Under the pieces are notes generated by a model that ran no database searches, had not been told where the DNA came from, and worked only from the letters and a program-made list of their open reading frames with translations. From positions 77,351-141,350 of the forward strand of contig DASXZW010000060.1 of assembly GCA_036501665.1 (NCBI GenBank): a DNA stretch of 64,000 bases, in the 5' to 3' direction. The translations under genes were made by a program, and so were the position numbers. This document shows positions 59,000 to 64,000 of this stretch, piece after piece. This DNA comes from DATAUD01 sp036501665. Its GTDB lineage: Bacteria; Verrucomicrobiota; Verrucomicrobiia; Limisphaerales; Palsa-1400. Every line of letters starts with the position of its first letter. Position 1 is the stretch's first letter.

Positions 59000-60484
59000 G
59001 GTTGAGGGAATTCCGAATTTGCGGACGTGAATCGGATTGTGCATCCCGTCGAAAGCAGCCCTCTCAATCGCCTTGCCGGTTTCCCCCTGATTCCAGCAGT
59101 GCGGCGTGATCATGTAACCGTCGGAGGCGTTCGGCTCATGGGGACCTTCGCCGCCGTAAGCTTCGATGATGTCCAGTTCATCGCCGACCGTCTTTTCTGT
59201 CAATAACCAGAATGCGGGCCATGTGCCGATGGCGTTCGGGCCGATGAATCGGCATTCAAAGTAACACGGCGCCTTGGCGGTGATGCCAGTGCTGTCGCGT
59301 TTCAGTGAGGATATCAAACCCGAGCTATGCAGTTTGTCGCTCGCGCGAATCCGCAAATAGGAATCGATGTGAAAAAAGGGGTTTTGCGGTGACGCGTGGT
59401 CCGCAAACGTGTGCCGGCTGAAATCCTGCGAACCGTCCGGCGGCTTGTGATCGTAGTAAGTCGCCTGGGGATCCGATCCGGAGATGGACAGCGAACCGGT
59501 GAAATCGTCAGCGAAAACGAGAGACATTCCCTGGGCTGCTGGAGGCGGGTCGTGTGGCATTCCTTCATTCCAGGAAACGCCGCCGTGATTGTAAAATTGC
59601 AGATAGCAGTTGTCCTTGAAATCGCCGTTGTCGCCAATAATTCGGACGGTGATGGGACCGTGCGGATAAGCGTCCGCGGGAAAAACGAACGATCCGCTGC
59701 CGTGCGCGTCGAGATCGACTTTTGCGATAGTGGAATCGACGCCAAAGCCGGGGCCTTGCTTCCAACATTTCGCGGTGAGACTGCTGAAACCAGGGGCGGA
59801 GAGCACTATGGTTGTTTCGCCTTTAATTTCGGAACAATATTCCGGCGAAACTACTGAAATCTGAGAGCCGAGCGTTGCCGCGGCGCTCTTGCTGGAATCG
59901 ACGCTGAGTGTGTCAAAATTAAGATCGCCCTCGGCGGCGAGGGGTTTGTTATTCTCTGTGGGTTGACTGATGCAAAGCGTGATTGACGTGATCGGATACT
60001 CGATTTGACCGGTTTTGTCGCCGCCCCACGTCTCATGGCCTGCGTCAAGATCAAAGACCATTTCGCGCCAGCCTTCAAAGTCGATAATTCCGCCCTGGCC
60101 GGTGTTCTTGCTGTATTGGTGAGTTTTGTCGGCGGAGTCGTTTAGCCGAAGGCCGTACGAACATTTCGAGTTGTCGCCGTTGAGCCAGAAATGGAGTTTG
60201 TGAATCGGCGCGGAGATTTTGGTTTTAATATCGATGCCGAGGTATCGGAATTCTCCCGGCGCAACGAAGTGGTAATGCAGCTTCAGGCAGGATTTGCCGT
60301 CGTGCGGATTATCGGTTGAGAGGTGGAGCGAGGCATTTTCGTTGGGGATATTGACGACCCAGACCGTGGGCATGGCGGAATTCTGCTCGAAGTCCTGCAC
60401 GATCACTGGCGCTGCCCGGAGTGCGAACGAAAGGCCGCAAGCCAGCAGAACGCAAAGACGAATCAAATTTGCCCTCGAAAACAC
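58997..60484 (-). CDS. Secreted GH16 beta-glucanase, truncated by an in-frame amber stop
   Basis: 495 residues to the stop. Signal peptide (CVLLACGLSFALRAA), an N-terminal carbohydrate-binding-like beta domain (~25-190), a middle beta domain (ISVVSPEYCSEIKGETTIVL), then the GH16 catalytic domain with the active-site motif DELDIIEAYGGEG (ExDxxE). The likely substrates are beta-glucans such as laminarin or lichenan. The TAG after GIPST removes the last ~76 residues (see 58766-58999), which normally complete the sandwich. Either a recent pseudogene, readthrough, or a sequencing error. It lies 15 bp after the Calx-beta gene. Confidence 0.85.
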   Translation of the reverse strand: MFSRANLIRLCVLLACGLSFALRAAPVIVQDFEQNSAMPTVWVVNIPNENASLHLSTDNPHDGKSCLKLHYHFVAPGEFRYLGIDIKTKISAPIHKLHFWLNGDNSKCSYGLRLNDSADKTHQYSKNTGQGGIIDFEGWREMVFDLDAGHETWGGDKTGQIEYPITSITLCISQPTENNKPLAAEGDLNFDTLSVDSSKSAAATLGSQISVVSPEYCSEIKGETTIVLSAPGFSSLTAKCWKQGPGFGVDSTIAKVDLDAHGSGSFVFPADAYPHGPITVRIIGDNGDFKDNCYLQFYNHGGVSWNEGMPHDPPPAAQGMSLVFADDFTGSLSISGSDPQATYYDHKPPDGSQDFSRHTFADHASPQNPFFHIDSYLRIRASDKLHSSGLISSLKRDSTGITAKAPCYFECRFIGPNAIGTWPAFWLLTEKTVGDELDIIEAYGGEGPHEPNASDGYMITPHCWNQGETGKAIERAAFDGMHNPIHVRKFGIPST

Positions 60485-60499
60485 GGGACTACTTTAACA

Positions 60500-61660
60500 T
60501 TACAAACCGTGGTGATGTCGATAGCTGTTGGTCGTGACGTTTATGTCAATCGGCGCGGAAGTGACTTTGGCGCCGTTATTGTCGGTGGCGATGGCTGTGA
60601 GAATATTGCTGCCGGGCTGGGCGTTGGTCCACCGGAAATAATACGGCAGCCACTGCATTTGGAGATGGAACTGGCTGCTAGGCTCGGCGGCCAGGTAATT
60701 AGAGACGACGCCGAGGCTCACGCCGTTGGTTAGAAATTCCACCGTTGTGATGACGCCGCCGACTTCGCCCGCGGCGGCTACGAGGTTGATCGGCGCGATG
60801 TCAGGAAACTCGGAGTTGTTGACAGGGTTGATGAGTTTGATGCGCGGAGTGGGCAAGCCGGTGGTGACTTCAATGTTGACAGGGTCTGAGGTGGTTTGCA
60901 GACCGGCATTGTCGGTGGCGACGGCGGTCAATGTGTAATTGCCGGTGGGGACGCTGGTCCAGACGAATTGAAAACGGCTTTCGCGCGAGCCGGGGATCAA
61001 CGGAACAATCGAGCCGTGTGATTCACGCAGGACGAGGTGATTCCACGGATCATCGAGGAATGGATGATTTGTCACGCTGCCGACAAAATTGCCGTTGGCG
61101 AAAAAGCTGACGCTCGTCACCCAGCCGTTGGAATCGGAGGCGTTGGCGGCGAGTTCAATGTTGGGCAGCGAAAGAAACGAGGACAAATTCGTCGGCGCGA
61201 CAATCTTTACGGCGGGCGGGACGTTGGTGTAAGCGTAAACGATGTAAACCGTGGCACGATCCAGCGAGCCGACGGAGAAATTTGTGTCGTGCCGAGGGAG
61301 TGTCAATACTGCTGTCTTGTAGCCGGTCGCGGTAGGTTCGGCGACTGGGGCAATGGAGAGGTTGGAGGAAATTTGCCCGGGAGCGAACGTTATCGCCAGC
61401 GGAATGGCCGCGTAATCGACGCCATTTCTGGCTGTGCCAGACAGGGTAAATTCGGCGGTCAGCGCTTCATTGGTTTTGCCGGCGCGAACGAGGGTAAATG
61501 TTCCAGGCTGTCCGCCGGGTTCGGTGGCCAACGGATCGGTCGCTTGAACCGTGAGAAAATCTCCTGGGCGCTCATGCGGCGACGCCAGAACAGAGTTCAC
61601 CAGAGCACCAACAAACAAGATCGCCAGCAAAAGCTGCGACTGCAAAAGACACTTTGACAT
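60500..61660 (-). CDS. Secreted Calx-beta/Ig-like repeat protein
   Basis: 386 residues with a signal peptide (LLLAILFVGALVNSVLAS). Residues ~35-130 form a Calx-beta domain (ATDPLATEPGGQPGTFTLVRAG, GTARNGVDYAAI, FAPGQISSNLSI, PTATGYKTAVLTL). Two Ig-like (Big_9/cadherin-like) units follow, each opening with P.VKIVAP/PRIKLINP and ending LTA(V/I)ATDN. Adhesion or carbohydrate-binding scaffold on the cell surface is plausible. It sits 15 bp upstream of the GH16 gene on the same strand, so they probably form an operon. No cell-wall anchor is visible. Confidence 0.8.
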   Translation of the reverse strand: MSKCLLQSQLLLAILFVGALVNSVLASPHERPGDFLTVQATDPLATEPGGQPGTFTLVRAGKTNEALTAEFTLSGTARNGVDYAAIPLAITFAPGQISSNLSIAPVAEPTATGYKTAVLTLPRHDTNFSVGSLDRATVYIVYAYTNVPPAVKIVAPTNLSSFLSLPNIELAANASDSNGWVTSVSFFANGNFVGSVTNHPFLDDPWNHLVLRESHGSIVPLIPGSRESRFQFVWTSVPTGNYTLTAVATDNAGLQTTSDPVNIEVTTGLPTPRIKLINPVNNSEFPDIAPINLVAAAGEVGGVITTVEFLTNGVSLGVVSNYLAAEPSSQFHLQMQWLPYYFRWTNAQPGSNILTAIATDNNGAKVTSAPIDINVTTNSYRHHHGL

Positions 61661-61829
61661 TATCGCTCCGAATTATATCTGCAAATTAAAGTCCATCAGC
61701 CGGAAACAGAATCCGTGCCAATCAAAAGCAAGAAACCCATGATGATGATCCGGGTCTTTGCATCGCTAAAGAAACAAAGAAAAGGGGTAAAAGTTCCGAT
61801 AGGAAAAAATTTTGTTGGGTCGCGATAAT

Positions 61830-61977
61830 ATTTTTAACTTTGATTAGGCTTGATTAGCTTTGATTGAAGAACCACGGAAAATCCGGCATTTTTGTGTTAC
61901 TTGTTGATTTGCAATTGGTTTTGAGAATTTTGACAACAGGATTGGTCAAAGTGACGATAAAGGTTCAACTTTGATTG
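61830..61977. repeat. Inverted long repeat, copy B (partner at 54689-54835)
   Basis: Inverted relative to copy A. Contains TTTGATTAGGCTTGATTAGC tandem units, GTTACTTGTTGATTT, GTTTTGAGAATTTT and TTCAACTTTGATTG. It lies in the 627-bp gap between the Calx-beta gene and the DUF433 gene; otherwise that gap shows no convincing gene. Confidence 0.7.
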
Positions 61978-62287
61978 GGGCCGGAATGTCGTAACAGGCC
62001 AATTTTTACCAGGCGCAGCTTGCCTTGGGCTTCGGGTCTCGGACATTTGAGATTTCAATGAGCGATACGCATGACTTGAATGAGCGCGCTGGAGGTTGTG
62101 CGGACCTGCCGGAATACCTTACACAATTTTGTGGTGAAATCAATTCAGCGAGGCGTTCGTTCAAGGGGGCCGGGCGTGATGGATTTCCTGGCGTGAGACG
62201 GTTCTGATATGAGAATCCGAGAGGGCGTATTTGGTGGGAACGTCGGTTCCCTCTTGGATGGTGATGTGGTTGACGTAGGGTGGGAAC

Positions 62288-62512
62288 ATGTCGGAACGCA
62301 TTTCAATCAAACCTGACGTTTGCAATGGGCGACCCGTGTTTCGAGGGACGCGTATTACCGTGCAGACGGTTTTGGAGTTCCTCGCAGCCGGTGATTCCAT
62401 TGAGAACATTCTTGAAGAATACCCGAAACTGACTCGCGCCGATGTGCGGGCATGCCTGGATTACGCTTCGCGCGTTATGGGTAATCATTTTTCTCTAGTG
62501 CGGGCTGCATGA
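62288..62512 (+). CDS. DUF433 antitoxin-like protein
   Basis: 74 residues with the full DUF433 pattern: ISIKPDVCNGRPVFRGTRI, VQTVLEFLAAGDSIENILEEYP and LTRADVRACLDYA, a small helix-turn-helix fold. DUF433 proteins usually precede a DUF5615 PIN-like protein and act as the antitoxin. Here the next gene overlaps by 4 bp (ATGA), as expected for such a pair. Confidence 0.88.
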   Translation: MSERISIKPDVCNGRPVFRGTRITVQTVLEFLAAGDSIENILEEYPKLTRADVRACLDYASRVMGNHFSLVRAA

Positions 62513-62817
62513 AGGGTGTTTTGTTCGACGGAAATGTGCCGTCGTGCTTACGATTTACACCAAGACTTCCCGTCATTCTGCTTTCAAAAGTTGGGGGAAA
62601 TCCATCTGACTCGCGGATATGGGAATATGCTCGGAGGAATGATTTGGTCATTGTTAGTAAGGATGCAGATTTCTCTGATCGAATTATGGCGAGTTCGCCG
62701 CCGCCGCGAGTTGTGCATCTACGGTTCGGAAATCTTCGCAGAAACGAATATCACGCTTTGCTGGCCCGGCGCTGGTCCCAAATCGAATCACTCCTCAAGA
62801 CCTGCAAACTAGTATAA
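62509..62817 (+). CDS. DUF5615 PIN-like toxin candidate
   Basis: 102 residues: PIN-like fold with FDGNVPSCL (usual motif D.N.P; the common acidic residue after D is Gly here), DSRIWEYARRNDLVIVSKDADFSD and HLRFGNLRRNEY. DUF5615 proteins are predicted RNases paired with DUF433. The Gly in place of Glu in the first motif could reduce metal binding. An IS630-family element begins within about 50 bp downstream. Confidence 0.85.
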   Translation: MKGVLFDGNVPSCLRFTPRLPVILLSKVGGNPSDSRIWEYARRNDLVIVSKDADFSDRIMASSPPPRVVHLRFGNLRRNEYHALLARRWSQIESLLKTCKLV

Positions 62818-62819
62818 CG

Positions 62820-64000
62820 TTTCACTAAAACATTTACAACGCTTGGGCGGTCTGGCATCTTGTATGGAGCATGGCCGGAAAGTCCAAACTTCCGGCGCTG
62901 GTCCTGACCACCGGGGAAATCCAGCGTCTGGAAACGTTGAGCGCGTCTCGTTCCGCCCCGGTGCGCGAAGTGCAACGGGCGCGCCTGCTGCTTCAATACC
63001 ACCAGGGCAAGAGCCCTTCGGCTATCCAGCGAATGTTGAATCTAAGCCGGGTGACGATCTACCATTGTGTGCATAAGACTCTGGAGATGGGCCTGGAAGG
63101 GGGCATCAAAGACCGCTTCCATCGCCCCAAAGAGCCCGTCATCACCCCAGAGGCCAAAGCCTGGGTGGTGCATCTGGCTTGCGCTAAGCCTAAAGAGCTT
63201 GGCTACGCCTCCGAATTGTGGACGCGCCAGGCCTTGGCCAACCATGTCCGAGGGCACGCGTCGGCAGCCGGACATCCGAGTTTGGCGATGGCCGCCAAGG
63301 CCACCGTGCAACGGATTTTGGCCCAACAGCATTTGCAACCGCACAAAGTGAAGTATTATCTGGAGCGCCGCGATCCGGAATTTGAAGTCAAAATGAAAGA
63401 AGTGCTCATGGTCTATCAGGAGGTGATGCTGCAAAACCAGGCCGCTTCGACCGCGGGGACGCCGCCGGTTATCACGGTGTCCATTGACGAAAAGCCCGGC
63501 GTCCAGGCTTTGGAAAATACGGCGCCGGATTTGCCGCCAGTGCCGCAAAAGCACTCGACGGCGGGCCGGGACCATGAATACAAGCGGCACGGAACGCTCT
63601 CAATTTTGGCATCGTTGGACTTGCATGATGGCCATGTAGTAGCCCGAGTGGAGGAGCGGCATCGGAGCCGGGAATTCGTCGCGCTGCTCAAAGACTTGGA
63701 CACCTACTACCCGGCGGCGGCGACAATTCGGGTGATTTTGGACAACCATTCGGCGCACATTTCCAAGGAAACGCGCGCCTATCTGGCGAGCCGGCCCAAC
63801 CGTTTTAAGTATGTTCACACGCCCAAACACGGCTCGTGGCTGAACCTGGTGGAAACGCTCTTTGGGAAGATGGCGCACACTTTCCTGCGACAAATCCGAG
63901 TCAAATCCAAAGCCGAACTCAAAGAACGGATTCTCATGGGCGTCGCCGAGATCAATGCCGCTCCAGTCGTCCATCGTTGGAAAAAGTTCGATTTGTTGGC
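62820..64000 (+). mobile_element. IS630-family insertion sequence (3' end outside window)
   Basis: Transposase gene preceded by a ~50-bp non-coding end. The left inverted repeat could not be delimited exactly; the sequence around 62813-62860 contains TATAACG near the DUF5615 stop, consistent with insertion at a TA dinucleotide. The right end is beyond the window. Confidence 0.6.
62871..64000 (+). CDS. IS630-family transposase, partial at the window edge
   Basis: 376 codons from ATG 62871 to the window end, with no stop. N-terminal helix-turn-helix (SPSAIQRMLNLSRVTIYHCV), then a DDE domain with the three acidic residues in VSIDEKPG, VILDNHSAH and SWLNLVETLFGKM, the last being the IS630 signature. 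The C-terminus HRWKKFDLL is near the normal end, so little is missing. Codon use and length look intact, so the element may be active. It lies directly behind the DUF433/DUF5615 pair. Confidence 0.88.
   Translation, partial: MAGKSKLPALVLTTGEIQRLETLSASRSAPVREVQRARLLLQYHQGKSPSAIQRMLNLSRVTIYHCVHKTLEMGLEGGIKDRFHRPKEPVITPEAKAWVVHLACAKPKELGYASELWTRQALANHVRGHASAAGHPSLAMAAKATVQRILAQQHLQPHKVKYYLERRDPEFEVKMKEVLMVYQEVMLQNQAASTAGTPPVITVSIDEKPGVQALENTAPDLPPVPQKHSTAGRDHEYKRHGTLSILASLDLHDGHVVARVEERHRSREFVALLKDLDTYYPAAATIRVILDNHSAHISKETRAYLASRPNRFKYVHTPKHGSWLNLVETLFGKMAHTFLRQIRVKSKAELKERILMGVAEINAAPVVHRWKKFDLL

Noticed and set aside
62161..62409. 82-codon minus-strand frame overlapping the DUF433 gene
   Set aside because: No recognisable domain and overlaps a clear antitoxin gene on the other strand.
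1..64000. rRNA, tRNA and CRISPR arrays
   Set aside because: No convincing tRNA cloverleaf, rRNA segment or regularly spaced direct repeat was seen by eye; a covariance-model scan would be needed to exclude tRNAs firmly.

Overview
The window is one contiguous stretch of a GC-rich (roughly 55%), densely coded bacterial chromosome that most resembles Verrucomicrobiota (Pedosphaera/Limisphaerales-like). This placement is an inference from: an alternative complex III operon, a PEP-CTERM protein, a GldA/F/G-DUF4340 ABC operon, long secreted Calx-beta and GH16 proteins, a HzsA-like haem protein, small paired toxin-antitoxin-like genes, and many intergenic GC palindromes. No rRNA, tRNA or CRISPR array was recognised by eye.

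Layout. 1-9.2 kb is housekeeping: recJ (3' end), aroF-type DAHP synthase, a SurA-like chaperone coupled to pdxA and ispD, a lone cytochrome c, a CtpA protease, tsaD and an M20 peptidase. 9.2-10.0 kb holds two small paired genes of unknown function and one doubtful ORF. 10.06-21.03 kb (minus strand) is a tightly coupled respiratory operon: actA-actB-actC-actD-actE-actF, a one-TM protein, a CcoN-like subunit, a CcoO-like cytochrome and a class I cytochrome c. The CcoN-like protein has lost the histidines that ligate CuB and the helix-X haem histidines, so it is unlikely to be a working oxidase. It is the most unusual item here.

21.4-29.2 kb: a DUF2442 gene, a secreted protein, leuC without leuD, an O-antigen ligase/TPR protein, a 553-residue uncharacterised protein and a RhlE-like helicase. 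29.2-39.8 kb (minus): a MITE-like palindrome, then thiD, a Deg-type protease and an ABC/GldG/DUF4340/AsmA-like envelope operon. 39.8-53.7 kb: an AbrB-type gene, polX, metH (behind a possible palindromic operator), a broken RelE-type toxin beside its intact antitoxin, a lipoprotein hydrolase, a BON protein, ispH-dgt, and glnS coupled to a lipoprotein peptidase.

53.8-62 kb is accessory: a PEP-CTERM protein, then nagA, a zinc ribbon, the HzsA-like protein, a GH16 glucanase interrupted by an in-frame TAG, and a Calx-beta protein. The last five lie between inverted copies of a ~150-bp intergenic repeat. The window ends with a DUF433/DUF5615 toxin-antitoxin pair and an IS630-family transposase cut by the window edge.

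Functional threads: two MEP-pathway genes (ispD, ispH), cofactor genes (pdxA, thiD), methionine synthesis, and quinol oxidation through alternative complex III feeding c-type cytochromes. No intact terminal oxidase catalytic subunit is present, so it must be encoded elsewhere.
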